Shown: one piece after another, positions 54,951-64,000 of the stretch
Layout of the letters: every line of letters begins with the position of its first letter
How positions within the stretch are numbered: position 1 is the first letter of the stretch
NCBI RefSeq assembly: GCF_000688375.1
Contig: NZ_JIAF01000001.1
Coordinates: 496,001 to 560,000 of the forward strand
Length of the DNA: 64,000 bases
Direction of reading: 5' to 3'
Source: Prevotella sp. HUN102
Lineage (GTDB): Bacteria; Bacteroidota; Bacteroidia; Bacteroidales; Bacteroidaceae
Made by a program: the position numbers and the translations under genes
The notes under the pieces: generated by a model
Database searches by the model: none
What the model saw: the letters and a program-made list of their open reading frames with translations, nothing else
Told to the model about the DNA's origin: nothing

Positions 54951-56732
54951 CTAATCCAACTTCAATACGGCCAAGAACGCTTTCTGCGGCACCTGTACAT
55001 TGCCCACCTGCTTCATACGTTTCTTACCTTTCTTCTGTTTTTCCAAGAGCTTTCGCTTTCTGCTCACGTCACCACCATAACACTTAGCCGTTACGTCCTT
55101 GCGCACCTGCTTGATGGTTTCGCGCGCCACAATCTTCCCTCCGATGGCTGCCTGAATGGCAATATCAAACTGCTGGCGAGGAATCAGTTCCTTTAATTTC
55201 TCGCACATTCTGCGTCCGAAGGCTACGGCGTTGCTGTCGTGAGTCAGCGTAGATAGTGCGTCCACAGGCTCTCCATTCAGCAATATGTCCAGTTTTGCCA
55301 GTTTCGACGGACGGAACGAGTCTATATGATAATCGAATGAAGCATATCCCTTGGAAATACTCTTCAGTTTATCGTAGAAATCTATCACGATTTCGCCCAA
55401 CGGAATCATAAAAATCAGTTCCAGACGGTTGCCGCTCACGTAGTTCTGACTGACGAGTTCGCCTCGTTTGTCCAGACAGAGCGTCATAATCGGACCGATA
55501 TAATCAGCCGAAGTAATGATGGATGCCTTGATATACGGCTCTTCAATATGCTCAATCATCGTAGGTTCAGGCAGCCCCGATGGGTTATGCACCTCGCGGA
55601 TCTCGCCCAACTTGTCGTAAACCATATAGCTTACGTTCGGAACGGTCGTAATCACATCCATATTGAACTCACGGTCCAGACGTTCCTGAATGATTTCCAT
55701 GTGCAGAAGTCCGAGGAATCCGCATCGGAAACCGAATCCCAGAGCCTGAGAACTTTCAGGAGAGAATGTCAGCGAGGCATCGTTCAACTGTAATTTCTCC
55801 AAGGATGCACGCAGGTTTTCGTAATCACTCGGATCAACCGGATATACGCCGGCAAACACCATAGGCTTAACCACTTGAAAACCTTCGATGGCACTTTCGC
55901 AAGGACGATCAATATGCGTTACGGTATCGCCCACTTTCACTTCACGTGCGTTCTTAATGCCCGATATTATATATCCTACCTCGCCCGTACTCAGCTCTTT
56001 CGTAGGCTTCATATCCATCTTCAGCACGCCCACTTCGTCGGCATCGTATTCCATTCCCGTCTGAACGAACTTCACTTTGTCGCCTTTCTTTATCGTTCCG
56101 TTCGTTACCTTGCAGAGCGTGATAATGCCGCGGAAGGAATTGAAAATGGAATCGAAAATCAATGCCTGCAACGGCGCGTTCTTGTCGCCCACAGGTGCAG
56201 GCACACGCTTGATGATTGCATCCAGAATGGCAGGTACACCTTCTCCGGTCTTGCCACTGGCACGAATGATGTCCTCTCGTTCGCAGCCAATGAGGTCGAT
56301 GATTTCGTCCTCAACTTCCTCCGGCATAGCGTTAGGCATATCAATCTTGTTGATTACCGGAATAATCTCGAGATTGTTATCAATGGCCATATACAGGTTG
56401 GAAATGGTCTGTGCCTGAACGCCTTGCGTGGAATCGACTATGAGCAGCGCACCCTCGCACGCCGCAATACTTCGCGAAACCTCATAGGAAAAGTCTACGT
56501 GTCCCGGAGTGTCAATCAGGTTGAGCACGTACTTCGTTCCCTCTTGTTCGTACTCCATCTGAATGGCGTGACTCTTGATTGTGATTCCTCTCTCACGTTC
56601 CAAATCCATATCATCAAGCATCTGACCACTCGTTACCTGAATAGTTTTCGTAAACTCCAAGAGACGGTCGGCTAATGTGGATTTTCCGTGATCAATATGC
56701 GCAATGATACAGAAATTTCTTATATGATCCAT
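54951..56732 (-). CDS. lepA: elongation factor 4 (LepA)
   Basis: Ribosome-associated translational GTPase that aids initiation or back-translocation. 593 residues with the canonical G motifs (HIDHGKST, G1; RERGITI, G2; DTPGHVD, G3; NKIDMP, G4), domains II and III, the EF-G-like domain V, and the LepA-specific C-terminal domain ([40 protein letters not shown]). Leader about 18 bases from the -7 element. Confidence 0.97.
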   Translation of the reverse strand: MDHIRNFCIIAHIDHGKSTLADRLLEFTKTIQVTSGQMLDDMDLERERGITIKSHAIQMEYEQEGTKYVLNLIDTPGHVDFSYEVSRSIAACEGALLIVDSTQGVQAQTISNLYMAIDNNLEIIPVINKIDMPNAMPEEVEDEIIDLIGCEREDIIRASGKTGEGVPAILDAIIKRVPAPVGDKNAPLQALIFDSIFNSFRGIITLCKVTNGTIKKGDKVKFVQTGMEYDADEVGVLKMDMKPTKELSTGEVGYIISGIKNAREVKVGDTVTHIDRPCESAIEGFQVVKPMVFAGVYPVDPSDYENLRASLEKLQLNDASLTFSPESSQALGFGFRCGFLGLLHMEIIQERLDREFNMDVITTVPNVSYMVYDKLGEIREVHNPSGLPEPTMIEHIEEPYIKASIITSADYIGPIMTLCLDKRGELVSQNYVSGNRLELIFMIPLGEIVIDFYDKLKSISKGYASFDYHIDSFRPSKLAKLDILLNGEPVDALSTLTHDSNAVAFGRRMCEKLKELIPRQQFDIAIQAAIGGKIVARETIKQVRKDVTAKCYGGDVSRKRKLLEKQKKGKKRMKQVGNVQVPQKAFLAVLKLD

Positions 56733-56755
56733 TGAAATATTATTCTTTTATCAGG

Positions 56756-56763
56756 CAAAATTA
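56756..56763 (-). promoter_or_regulatory. -7 element for lepA
   Basis: TAATTTTG on the minus strand, 24 bases before the lepA ATG. Confidence 0.55.
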
Positions 56764-56817
56764 CGAATAAAAAGCGAAATATACGAAAGAACAATTCATA
56801 AAATACTACATTTTTTC

Positions 56818-56825
56818 TATCTTTG
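56818..56825 (+). promoter_or_regulatory. -7 element for the small lipoprotein
   Basis: TATCTTTG, divergent to the lepA promoter; leader of about 75 bases to the ATG at 56908. Confidence 0.55.
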
Positions 56826-56907
56826 CATTCTGATTATTCGGATGATTTCATTTGGAAAGCAACTCCGATTCATCTTCACAACAATTCCAATAAAACGTTT
56901 TATAGTG

Positions 56908-57300
56908 ATGAAAAAGTTTTTTGTTTTCTGCATTGCAGCCTTATCGCTCGCCGGATGCCACGACAGCTTGGAAGAACGTGCCAAAAAAGACACGGAAATG
57001 TACACGCTCAAGAAGTGTCCTACGCCGATTATCTACAATGAACGCACCGACAGTATCGTTTTTGAGCCCGACACCCGAACGCTGCACTATCATCTTTCAC
57101 TGTTCAATGAAGCTGACGATGATGCCGTCATAGCCTTGGTAAAGGATAAAAAGACTGCAAATCTGCTTGAAATCCTGAAGAATGATATGCAGAGAAAGGC
57201 CTATAAGGACGAAGGATTCAATTTCAGATACACCTACGTATCGGGCAAGAATCCGAAGAAGGTCTACATAGACGTAATTTTCAAGAAAGGAGATTATTAA
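56908..57300 (+). CDS. small lipoprotein, function unknown
   Basis: A 130-residue lipoprotein: signal MKKFFVFCIAALSLAGC with lipobox LAGC (C17), then a mixed alpha/beta domain (HYHLSLFNEADDDAVIALVK, FRYTYVSGKNPKKVYIDVIF). I recognise no family. An in-frame ATG at 56842 would add 22 residues that disrupt the signal peptide, so 56908 is preferred. Stand-alone gene between divergent and convergent neighbours, with its own promoter. Confidence 0.8.
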   Translation: MKKFFVFCIAALSLAGCHDSLEERAKKDTEMYTLKKCPTPIIYNERTDSIVFEPDTRTLHYHLSLFNEADDDAVIALVKDKKTANLLEILKNDMQRKAYKDEGFNFRYTYVSGKNPKKVYIDVIFKKGDY

Positions 57301-57368
57301 GATTATCTGCCGGAAGAAACGGCAAAACCAGATAATAGAACAAAAAGAACATTGTCTTACAATATTCA

Positions 57369-57412
57369 AACGGAGTGTTCCAATATTCATTTGAATACCG
57401 GAACACTCCGTT
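57369..57412. terminator. bidirectional terminator before yebC
   Basis: 13-bp perfect stem AACGGAGTGTTCC / GGAACACTCCGTT with a further inner pairing (TATTCA/TGAATA). It lies between convergent genes; T-rich sequence follows mainly on the plus strand. Confidence 0.7.
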
Positions 57413-57435
57413 CTCCTTATATTATTAAGTCAATA

Positions 57436-58173
57436 TTATTCAGCTTTATCAGCCGGTTTCATATTGGTATATACATTCTGCACGTCGTCGAAGTCTTCGA
57501 GCTTGTCAATCATCTTCTCAATCGTCTCACGTTCTTCATCGCTAACTTCCTTCAAATCGTTAGGAATGCGTGTGAACTCTGCCGATGTGATTTCAAAACC
57601 GTTGTCTTCCAAGTGCTTCTGAATCTCACCGAAACTTGTCGGTTCGCCGTAGATGGTGATTTCTCCCTCTTCTTCGTCGAGGTCGAACTCATCTTCCACT
57701 CCGTAATCAATCAAATCGAGAATCAATTCATCCATATCCAGTCCTTCCTTCGCCTTGAAACTGAACACAGACTTGTGGTCGAAGAGGAACGAAAGTGAAC
57801 CCTGCGTACCGAGTGTGCCATTGAACTTGTTGAATACCGAACGGACATCACCCACGGTGCGTGTGGTATTGTCGGTCAAGGTATCCACGAAGATGGCAAT
57901 TCCGTGAGGTCCGTATCCTTCATACGGCACTTCCTTGTAGTCGCTTGTATCCTTACCCATAGCGTTCTTGATGGCACGCTGGATATTGTCCTTTGGCATA
58001 TTCTCGCGCTTACAAGTTGCGATAATCGCACGCAAGCGTGGGTTTGTTTCCGGTTCAGGGCCACCAGCCTTTACGGCGATAGCGATTTCCTTACCCAATT
58101 TTGTGAAAGTACGAGCCATGTGGCCCCATCTCTTCAGCTTAGCAGCTTTACGATATTCAAATGCTCTTCCCAT
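57436..58173 (-). CDS. yebC: YebC/PmpR family translation or transcription factor
   Basis: A 245-residue member of the YebC/PmpR family (RWGHMARTFTKLGKEIAIAV, IERAIKN-type IQRAIKNAMGKDTSDYKEVP, YEGYGPHGIAIFVDTLTDNT, RSVFNKFNGTLGTQGSLSFL). The family regulates transcription in some bacteria and helps ribosomes through proline stretches in others. It lies 13 bases after pheT, so it is the second gene of that operon. Start ATG at 58173 gives the normal length. Confidence 0.94.
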   Translation of the reverse strand: MGRAFEYRKAAKLKRWGHMARTFTKLGKEIAIAVKAGGPEPETNPRLRAIIATCKRENMPKDNIQRAIKNAMGKDTSDYKEVPYEGYGPHGIAIFVDTLTDNTTRTVGDVRSVFNKFNGTLGTQGSLSFLFDHKSVFSFKAKEGLDMDELILDLIDYGVEDEFDLDEEEGEITIYGEPTSFGEIQKHLEDNGFEITSAEFTRIPNDLKEVSDEERETIEKMIDKLEDFDDVQNVYTNMKPADKAE

Positions 58174-58186
58174 TGGAATTGTTCAT

Positions 58187-60655
58187 TTAGCGGAGTTCTG
58201 CTCCGAGTTTATTTGTTAAATTTTTAATTAATTTCTGCATAATGGCGTCGATAGCCTTGTCGTTCAGGGTCTTGCTCTCGTCCTGAAGAATGAAGTTCAC
58301 GGCATAGCTCTTCTTACCTTCAGGCAGATTCTTGCCCTCGTAAACGTCGAAAAGCTCCACCTTCTTCAGCAGTTTCTTCTCGCTCTCACGTGCAATCTGC
58401 TCTATCTGTGCAAATTCCACATTGGAATCGAGCAGCAATGCGAGGTCGCGGCTGACGCTTGGATACTTGGATATCTCTTCAAACTGAAGATTGTTCTTGC
58501 GAACGGCCTTCATCAAGCCCGTCCAGTTCAGCTCAGCATAGTAAACCGGCTGTGCAATATCCATCTTCTTGAGCAGTTTATGGCTCAAGATACCCATCTC
58601 GACAACCACCTTTCCGGCACGGGTCTTCAGTGCCAAAGCCTTGTCGAAGATGTTATTATCAGATGATTCTGCAACTATCATTCCCTGTGCCACACCGATA
58701 CGGCGGAGAATATTCTCCACGTGAGCCTTCAGTTCATAGAAAGTGCTGTCTTCGTTGGCGTGCGCCCAAGAGCCTTCAACACGCTTGCCGGTTACCCAAA
58801 GTCCCAAGTGGTAAGTCTGATTGTAGGCCTTGATAGGACTTTCCTCGCTCCACTTCTCCTGTTCGTACTTATAGGTGTTGCCCATCTCAAAGAACTTCAG
58901 GTTCTGTGCCTTGCGGTTCACATTTCTCCTGATGCTCTCCAGACCACCGAAGAGCAATGTCTGGCGCATAACGCCCAAATCGCTCGACAACGGATTCATC
59001 AGTTTTACGGTCTGTTCCCAAGGATAAGCGTTCAGCTCCGTCCCTTCATAGTAAGACGATGCCGTGAGCGAATTGTTCAGAATCTCGTTGAAACCTGCGC
59101 CAACAAGCTGCTCGCTGATGATATCTTCCTTATGATGGTTCTTGTCTGCTTCTTCAGCAATGGTGAGAGACGACTTCAAGGTAGTCGGAATCTCCACATT
59201 ATTATATCCATAGATACGCAGAATATCCTCCACAACATCACACGCACGCTGAACATCCACACGATAGGGAGGAACGATGAGGTCGAGCCCTTCGGCATCT
59301 TCCTTCACTATTTCCATTTCAAGACTCTGTGCAATGCTCTTGATGGTTTCGGCACCGAGCTGCTTACCAATCAAACGATCGGCATATTCATAGTTCAGAC
59401 GAACGGGGAAGCCTTCCATCTTCGTGGGATATTCGTCACGGATTTCCATACTTACCTTCGCACCGGCCAATTCCTTACAAAGGATTGCAGCCTGCTTCAG
59501 GGCGTAGATAGTGCCGTTAGGGTCGATACCACGCTCGAAACGGAAGCTGGCATCGGTGGACAAACCGTGGCGGCGGGCACTCTTGCGAATCCACGTGGGA
59601 TGGAAATAAGCACTCTCCAAAATCACGTCCTTCGTATTTTCGTAAGTGCCGCTGCCCTTTCCACCGAACACACCTGCGATACACATCGGTTCTTCGGCGT
59701 TGCAGATAGCCAGGTCGTGCTCTCCGAGCGTGTGTTCCTCGCCATCGAGCGTAACGAACTTCTTACCTTCGTTCTTGTCTTTCACGATAATCTGTCTGCC
59801 TGTTACCATATCTGCATCGAAGCAGTGCATCGGCTGTCCGTAGGCCATCATCACGTAGTTCGTAATATCCACAATATTGTTGATAGGACGAACGCCGATA
59901 ATATTCAACTTATCCTTCAACCACTTCGGACTTTCCTTTACCTCACAGCCGGTTACGCTCAAGCAGGCATAACGACGGCACGCTTCTGCATTCTCTATCT
60001 TAACATCAATTTCAAGATCGTGATTATCTACAACAAACTTATCGCAATCCGGGCGGTGCAATGAAGTTTCATAGCCATTCTGTTTCAGCCACGCATAGAG
60101 GTCGCGGGCTACTCCATAGTGGCTCAAAGCGTCGGCACGGTTGGCAGTTATGTCTATTTCCAAGAGCCAGTCGCTGTCCAACTGATAGTATTCGGCTGCC
60201 GGCATACCCACCTGAGCATCTTCCGGCAAAACGATGATACCGTCGTGGCTCGTGCCCACACCGATTTCGTCCTCGGCACAAATCATACCCAAGCTCTCAA
60301 CGCCTCTGAGTTTGCTCTTCTTGATTGTGAAGCTCTCTTCGCCGTCGTAAAGCACGCAGCCCAAATCTGCCACGATTACCTTCTGCCCGGCTGCCACATT
60401 GGCCGCGCCGCAAACAATCTGCTGCGGCTCGCCTTTGCCCAAATCAACGGTGGTAACGTGAAGATGGTCTGAGTTCGGGTGCATCTCGCAGGTAAGCACC
60501 TTTCCCACGAAAAGCCCCTTGAGTCCACCACGAATCGTTTCCACTTCCTCCACGCTTCCGACTTCAAGTCCTGTGGATGTCAGCGCAGCCGCCAAATCCT
60601 GTGGAGTGAGGTCGAAATCCACGTATTCCTTAAGCCATTTGTATGAAATATTCAT
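58187..60655 (-). CDS. pheT: phenylalanyl-tRNA synthetase beta subunit
   Basis: Beta chain of the heterotetrameric PheRS. 822 residues of bacterial full length: N-terminal domain (MNISYKWLKEYVDFDLTPQD), tRNA-binding EMAP-like domain (VGKVLTCEMHPNSDHLHVTT), B3/B4 editing domain (NIVDITNYVMMAYGQPMHCF), B5 domain, catalytic-like core and C-terminal ferredoxin-fold anticodon-binding domain (ISKYPSVSRDLALLLDSNVE to the end). No pheS is adjacent, as often in Bacteroidetes. -7 element at 60712. Confidence 0.97.
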   Translation of the reverse strand: MNISYKWLKEYVDFDLTPQDLAAALTSTGLEVGSVEEVETIRGGLKGLFVGKVLTCEMHPNSDHLHVTTVDLGKGEPQQIVCGAANVAAGQKVIVADLGCVLYDGEESFTIKKSKLRGVESLGMICAEDEIGVGTSHDGIIVLPEDAQVGMPAAEYYQLDSDWLLEIDITANRADALSHYGVARDLYAWLKQNGYETSLHRPDCDKFVVDNHDLEIDVKIENAEACRRYACLSVTGCEVKESPKWLKDKLNIIGVRPINNIVDITNYVMMAYGQPMHCFDADMVTGRQIIVKDKNEGKKFVTLDGEEHTLGEHDLAICNAEEPMCIAGVFGGKGSGTYENTKDVILESAYFHPTWIRKSARRHGLSTDASFRFERGIDPNGTIYALKQAAILCKELAGAKVSMEIRDEYPTKMEGFPVRLNYEYADRLIGKQLGAETIKSIAQSLEMEIVKEDAEGLDLIVPPYRVDVQRACDVVEDILRIYGYNNVEIPTTLKSSLTIAEEADKNHHKEDIISEQLVGAGFNEILNNSLTASSYYEGTELNAYPWEQTVKLMNPLSSDLGVMRQTLLFGGLESIRRNVNRKAQNLKFFEMGNTYKYEQEKWSEESPIKAYNQTYHLGLWVTGKRVEGSWAHANEDSTFYELKAHVENILRRIGVAQGMIVAESSDNNIFDKALALKTRAGKVVVEMGILSHKLLKKMDIAQPVYYAELNWTGLMKAVRKNNLQFEEISKYPSVSRDLALLLDSNVEFAQIEQIARESEKKLLKKVELFDVYEGKNLPEGKKSYAVNFILQDESKTLNDKAIDAIMQKLIKNLTNKLGAELR

Positions 60656-60711
60656 TTATCTTGATATTTTATTTATTTCAAATTTATGAGAGTTTACTAT
60701 AAAGTAACGTG

Positions 60712-60719
60712 CAAAATTA
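60712..60719 (-). promoter_or_regulatory. -7 element for pheT-yebC
   Basis: TAATTTTG on the minus strand, 57 bases before the pheT ATG. Confidence 0.5.
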
Positions 60720-61112
60720 ATAAATTTTATCGATATGCCCAAATCTTAATCTACCTAATTAATACAGGCAGATGCAATTATAGGTTCGTTGGATTTGCAT
60801 CCGTTTTCCAACTGTCTTTCCTACCGGCGAAGAATCCTTGATGGGCTTAGCAAAACCTTTCATCTGCCGCCTGCTTTCGGAATAAGTCTATTGGACAATG
60901 AATCTATAAGTTTAATAATTCAGGGATAAATACATTGATAATCAAATTGTTTAACCATTTCTTTTCAATTCTTCTCGAAGCTCAGTCGTAATCTTCTCGC
61001 CCGTATATTCGTCTGTTGCCATATTATAATGAAATCCGATTTATCAACAAATCGGATGGGATTCTGCATCAGCCGTTCAGCAGAACAATTATCACGCTCG
61101 AGAAAGAGAAAC

Positions 61113-61249
61113 AAACACGTTTTGCAAGTATGCGAAGAATGCACTGCAATATTCGCAAAAACGCAACGCAAACGTGCGAAGATTGCAGCGCATTCTTCGC
61201 ACGTTTGAAACCAAGGAATATAACCATTGATTATCAATCACTTACAAAA
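61113..61249 (+). repeat. full 137-bp repeat module, copy 10 (array 61125-61212)
   Basis: Left flank AAACACGTTTTG (61113-61124); units at 61125 (GCG), 61147 (CGC diverged), 61169 (GCG) and 61191 (CGC), pattern RFRF; tail TTGATTATCAAT, C, ACTTACAAAA starting at 61227, exactly 15 bases after the array. Units 3 and 4 form a perfect 13-bp inverted repeat AAACGTGCGAAGA / TCTTCGCACGTTT with an 11-base loop. Confidence 0.92.
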
Positions 61250-61473
61250 CCAACAACAACCACGGCACAGTTTCATTCCAAACTTATGTATGAAAAAATC
61301 CGACGAACCGGAAACCTCTGCCTCGTTCTGCATCTGTCTGTTTTCTCTTACTGCCTGATTTTCATATATTTTCTGCAAACTCATCATCAGATTTCATAAA
61401 TTTGATTCTATCGGAAAATTATAAATATTTTCACATTAGGCAAAGACTTTTAGCAAATATCATTTTTTTATTT

Positions 61474-61481
61474 TATCTTTG
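61474..61481 (+). promoter_or_regulatory. -7 element for the metallopeptidase gene
   Basis: TATCTTTG, 57 bases before the ATG at 61538. Confidence 0.6.
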
Positions 61482-61537
61482 CAACATATTTATATAGACA
61501 AAAGACTATTAACAGATAAAAATCAAGCAGAAAGAAT

Positions 61538-62419
61538 ATGAGACTTACAGGACGCAGACAAAGCAGCAACGTTGAGGACAGACGTGGAATGAGCACCGGT
61601 GCGAAAGCTGGCATCGGAGGAATTGGCGGTATCATCCTCATTGCAGTGATGACGCTTCTCGGTGGTGGCAACATCGGCGACGTAGTTACACAGGTGGTTC
61701 AGCAGCAGATGCAGGGACAAGTACAGGAAAAGACCAACGGCAAAACCGAATTTACGACTGAAGAACAGGAACTTGCCGAATTTTCAAAGACTATTCTTGC
61801 AGGCACGGAAGACGTGTGGGTGCAGCAGTTTCAGGAGAACGGAATGCAGTATCAGTTCCCTACCCTCGTGCTCTTCACGGGTGCTGTGAATACGGCTTGT
61901 GGAAATGGGTCGGCAGCAATGGGTCCGTTCTATTGCAGCGGCGACCAAAAGCTCTACATCGACCTCAGTTTCTTCTCAAGTATGAGAAAGCAGCTCAACA
62001 TTGAGGCCAAGGGCGACCTCGACTTTGCCTACGCCTACGTGATTGCGCACGAGGTAGGCCACCACGTGGAGTATCTCCGCGGAATTCTCGGAAAAGCACA
62101 CGCAAAGATGGCTCGCTTGGATAAGACAGAAGCAAACAAAATCAGCGTCAAGCTCGAGTTGCTCGCAGACTACTACGCAGGCTGTTGGGCACACTACGAC
62201 AACGAGAAATACCAGAGTCTTTCGGACGGCGATCTCGAAGAAGCCATCGACTGCGCCGAAAAGATTGGCGACAATTACTTGCAGGAAAAAGCACAAGGCT
62301 ACTCGCAGCCCGAAAGTTTCACGCACGGTACGTCTGAACAGCGTATGTACTGGCTGAAGAAGGGCATTGAAACGGGCAACTGGAACACTACGACCTTCGC
62401 TCCGGGCGAATTGGACTAA
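61538..62419 (+). CDS. YpfJ-like neutral zinc metallopeptidase
   Basis: A 293-residue membrane-anchored predicted metallopeptidase of the YpfJ family. N-terminal Arg-rich cytoplasmic segment (MRLTGRRQSSNVEDRRGMST), a glycine-rich hydrophobic helix (about 24-45), then the peptidase domain. The latter carries CGNGSAAMGPFYCSGDQKLY, the zinc motif HEVGHHVEYL (171-180), a downstream KISVKLELLADYYAGCWAHY segment with the likely third ligand Glu, and GTSEQRMYWLKKGIETGN. The two cysteines in CGN and FYC may form a disulfide. Substrate unknown. A bidirectional terminator follows. Confidence 0.92.
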   Translation: MRLTGRRQSSNVEDRRGMSTGAKAGIGGIGGIILIAVMTLLGGGNIGDVVTQVVQQQMQGQVQEKTNGKTEFTTEEQELAEFSKTILAGTEDVWVQQFQENGMQYQFPTLVLFTGAVNTACGNGSAAMGPFYCSGDQKLYIDLSFFSSMRKQLNIEAKGDLDFAYAYVIAHEVGHHVEYLRGILGKAHAKMARLDKTEANKISVKLELLADYYAGCWAHYDNEKYQSLSDGDLEEAIDCAEKIGDNYLQEKAQGYSQPESFTHGTSEQRMYWLKKGIETGNWNTTTFAPGELD

Positions 62420-62511
62420 GGAGCATTCCATCCTCAAACCTGTTCTTTCGCCATCTTATGCCTATGGCTTCGGGCTGATTGCTAAGGCATACGCCAGATT
62501 GAACACCATAG

Positions 62512-62557
62512 AAAAAGACCATATCTCGTCCTTTGGGAACAGAGATATGGTCTTTTT
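62512..62557. terminator. bidirectional terminator between metallopeptidase gene and dnaB
   Basis: 16-bp perfect stem AAAAAGACCATATCTC / GAGATATGGTCTTTTT with a 14-base loop; the A- and T-rich stem ends serve both strands. It lies between convergent genes. Confidence 0.85.
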
Positions 62558-62571
62558 GGTATGTCAATATC

Positions 62572-64000
62572 TTAGAACGGAGGGCGTTCCGTGCCGGGAG
62601 GAGGCAACGGTCCGTCGTCGAAACCGGGTGGAGGAGGCAGTATGTCGGGGCCGTTCATCTTACTTCCGACAATCTCGCCTCCCATATCAAACGGACTGGG
62701 AAGCCCTGAATCATCTGGATTTGCAAACCTTGTGAACTCTCCTCTAAAGTTCAACAGCACGTCGCCGGTTGCACCTTTACGGTGTTTCGCAATGATAATC
62801 TGCGCCATACCGCGAAGGTCGTTGCCCTTTTCATCCTGATAGATGTGATAATACTCCGGACGATGCACGAAGAGAACCATATCGGCATCCTGCTCAATGG
62901 CTCCGGATTCGCGCAAATCGCTCAACTGCGGCCGCTTTCCCTCGATGCCGTCGCGCTGCTCAACGGTACGATTCAACTGCGAAAGTGCCAGAACGGGGAT
63001 GTTCAGTTCCTTTGCCAATCCCTTCAGCGAACGGCTGATGGTGGACACTTCTTCCTGTCGGCTGCTGAATCGCATACCGTTTGCGTTCATCAACTGGAGG
63101 TAGTCAATCATCAGCACCTTGATTCCGTGCTCCCTTACCAGTCGTCTGGCTTTCGTTCGTAACTCGAACACCGACAATCCGGGCGTGTCGTCCACGTAAA
63201 CGGGTGCTCCGTCCATCTTACGGATGTTCGTATCGAAACGTTCCCATTCGTCGGGTGTGAGCTGACCGTTCAGAATCTTGCTGCCGGGAATGGAACAAAC
63301 GTTGGAAATCAAACGATTGACCAACTGCACGTTGTTCATTTCAAGAGAGAAGAATGCAATCGGCGTCTGATAGTCTATCGCAATGTTCTTGACCAAACTC
63401 AAGGCAAACGAGGTCTTACCCATCGCCGGGCGGCCGGCAATAATCACCAAGTCGGAAGGCTGCCAACCGGCAGTTATCTCGTCGAGTTTGTAATATCCGG
63501 TCGGAACACCGGTCAGTCCTCCGTCGTTCTGCGATGCCTTGAGGAGAATCTCGTGCGCCTGCTTCACCACGGTGTCTATCTGAACGTAGTCTTGCGCCAT
63601 ATTCTTCTGCGAAAGCTCGAACAGGCTTCCTTCGGCGCGCTGCATCAGCTCATCGACATCGACCGTCTCGTCGAACGCATCTGTTTCAATCATTGAGGCA
63701 AAGTGTATCAACTGGCGCGCCAGAGACTTTTGCGCAAGGATTCGCGCGTGGTATTCTATGTTGGCAGATGATGCCACCTGCGAAGTGAGTTCGGCAATAT
63801 AAGCCGGCCCGCCTACGTCGGCGAGCGTTGCCTTACGCCTCAACTCCTCCGTAACGGTCATCATATCCACAGGGTTTTCCTGAAAATTCAGCGACTGGAT
63901 GGCTTCATAGACTTTCTGATGGCGAGGTTCGTAGAACGTTTCAGGGCGCAATATCTCTGAAACAACGGTAAATGCGTCCTTATCGACCATCAATGCGCCC
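62572..64000 (-). CDS. dnaB: replicative DNA helicase DnaB (N-terminus beyond window)
   Basis: Hexameric replicative helicase. The visible 475 residues open as GALMVDKDAFTVVSEILRPE, which is the middle of the DnaB N-terminal domain, so the true start lies right of the window (roughly 40 residues missing). The RecA-like domain carries Walker A GRPAMGKTSFAL, FSLEMNNVQLVNRLISNVC, Walker B-like KVLMIDYLQLMN, SRSLKGLAKELNIPVLALSQ and DLRESGAIEQDADMVLFVHR. The C-terminus is a Pro/Gly-rich tail (PPPPGFDDGPLPPPGTERPP), common in Bacteroidetes DnaB. Confidence 0.96.
   Translation of the reverse strand, partial: GALMVDKDAFTVVSEILRPETFYEPRHQKVYEAIQSLNFQENPVDMMTVTEELRRKATLADVGGPAYIAELTSQVASSANIEYHARILAQKSLARQLIHFASMIETDAFDETVDVDELMQRAEGSLFELSQKNMAQDYVQIDTVVKQAHEILLKASQNDGGLTGVPTGYYKLDEITAGWQPSDLVIIAGRPAMGKTSFALSLVKNIAIDYQTPIAFFSLEMNNVQLVNRLISNVCSIPGSKILNGQLTPDEWERFDTNIRKMDGAPVYVDDTPGLSVFELRTKARRLVREHGIKVLMIDYLQLMNANGMRFSSRQEEVSTISRSLKGLAKELNIPVLALSQLNRTVEQRDGIEGKRPQLSDLRESGAIEQDADMVLFVHRPEYYHIYQDEKGNDLRGMAQIIIAKHRKGATGDVLLNFRGEFTRFANPDDSGLPSPFDMGGEIVGSKMNGPDILPPPPGFDDGPLPPPGTERPPF

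Larger units (their letters stand above)
60656..61537. other. divergent intergenic region with repeat module
   Basis: 882 bases, the longest gene-free stretch: the pheT promoter (60712-60719), featureless A+T-rich sequence, the full repeat module (61113-61249) and the promoter of the metallopeptidase gene (61474-61481). Frames at 60965 (minus) and 61016 (plus) are array-derived. Confidence 0.7.

Noticed and set aside
58721..60064. 447-codon open frame on the plus strand
   Set aside because: Antisense to pheT; open because of codon bias of the true gene.

Overview
The window looks like chromosome from a Prevotella-like member of the Bacteroidales. The evidence is the recurrent TAnnTTTG promoter -7 element ahead of at least twenty genes, a DUF4492 gene in front of cydAB, a lipidated TamA (TamL) next to tamB, DUF4494 and DUF5715 genes, a BspA-like leucine-rich lipoprotein, a C-terminal sorting-type tail on a secreted protein, and moderate G+C. 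The species cannot be named from the sequence. I saw no tRNA, rRNA, CRISPR, prophage or insertion sequence.

Layout. 1-3148 (minus): TolC / HlyD / ABC-2 exporter operon, cut by the left edge. 3511-6500 (plus): DUF4492, cydA, cydB (bd oxidase). 7142-8295: AlkC-like HEAT protein and an HXXEE membrane protein. 8468-10636: biotin-dependent carboxyltransferase operon mmdA, a 49-codon gene, mmdC. 10829-13850 (minus): enolase and oxyR. 14156-15163: a frameshifted secreted protein. 15843-17519: SulP transporter. 17803-20975 (minus): cyclophilin, TonB-C-terminal-domain protein, M64 peptidase. 21458-22743: a decayed metY. 22906-26744 (minus): DUF5715 protein, small acidic protein, mutS2. 27105-28198 (plus): fluoride channel and DUF2284 protein. 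28879-35665 (minus): ispH and a giant alpha-2-macroglobulin. 36142-44059 (minus): tamB, tamL and a coiled-coil protein. 44708-45942 (minus): DUF4494 and YggS. 46148-52278 (plus): aminotransferase, LolE-like permease, two tandem acyl-CoA ligases. 52765-54132: LRR lipoprotein. 54333-56732 (minus): lepA and a Crp-family regulator. 56908-57300: small lipoprotein. 57436-60655 (minus): pheT and yebC. 61538-62419: zinc metallopeptidase. 62572-64000 (minus): dnaB, cut by the right edge.

The most striking structure is not a gene. Ten intergenic regions carry an 88-bp array made of exactly four 22-bp units in strict register (in one locus the fourth unit is degenerate). Each unit is centred on a small dyad (ATTCTT-CGC-AAGAAT) whose middle triplet is either CGC or GCG. 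In at least four copies the array sits between a conserved 12-base left flank and a conserved 23-base right tail exactly 15 bases after the array, so the whole module is about 137 bp. I know of no named family for it. It produces several spurious short ORFs.

The genes serve mainly microaerobic and anaerobic energy metabolism (bd oxidase, decarboxylase, enolase), peroxide sensing (OxyR), outer-membrane biogenesis (TamB/TamL, LolE-like permease), translation (LepA, PheT) and replication/repair (DnaB, MutS2, AlkC-like). Two genes are broken: metY, with two nonsense changes and one frameshift, and a secreted protein with two compensating frameshifts.
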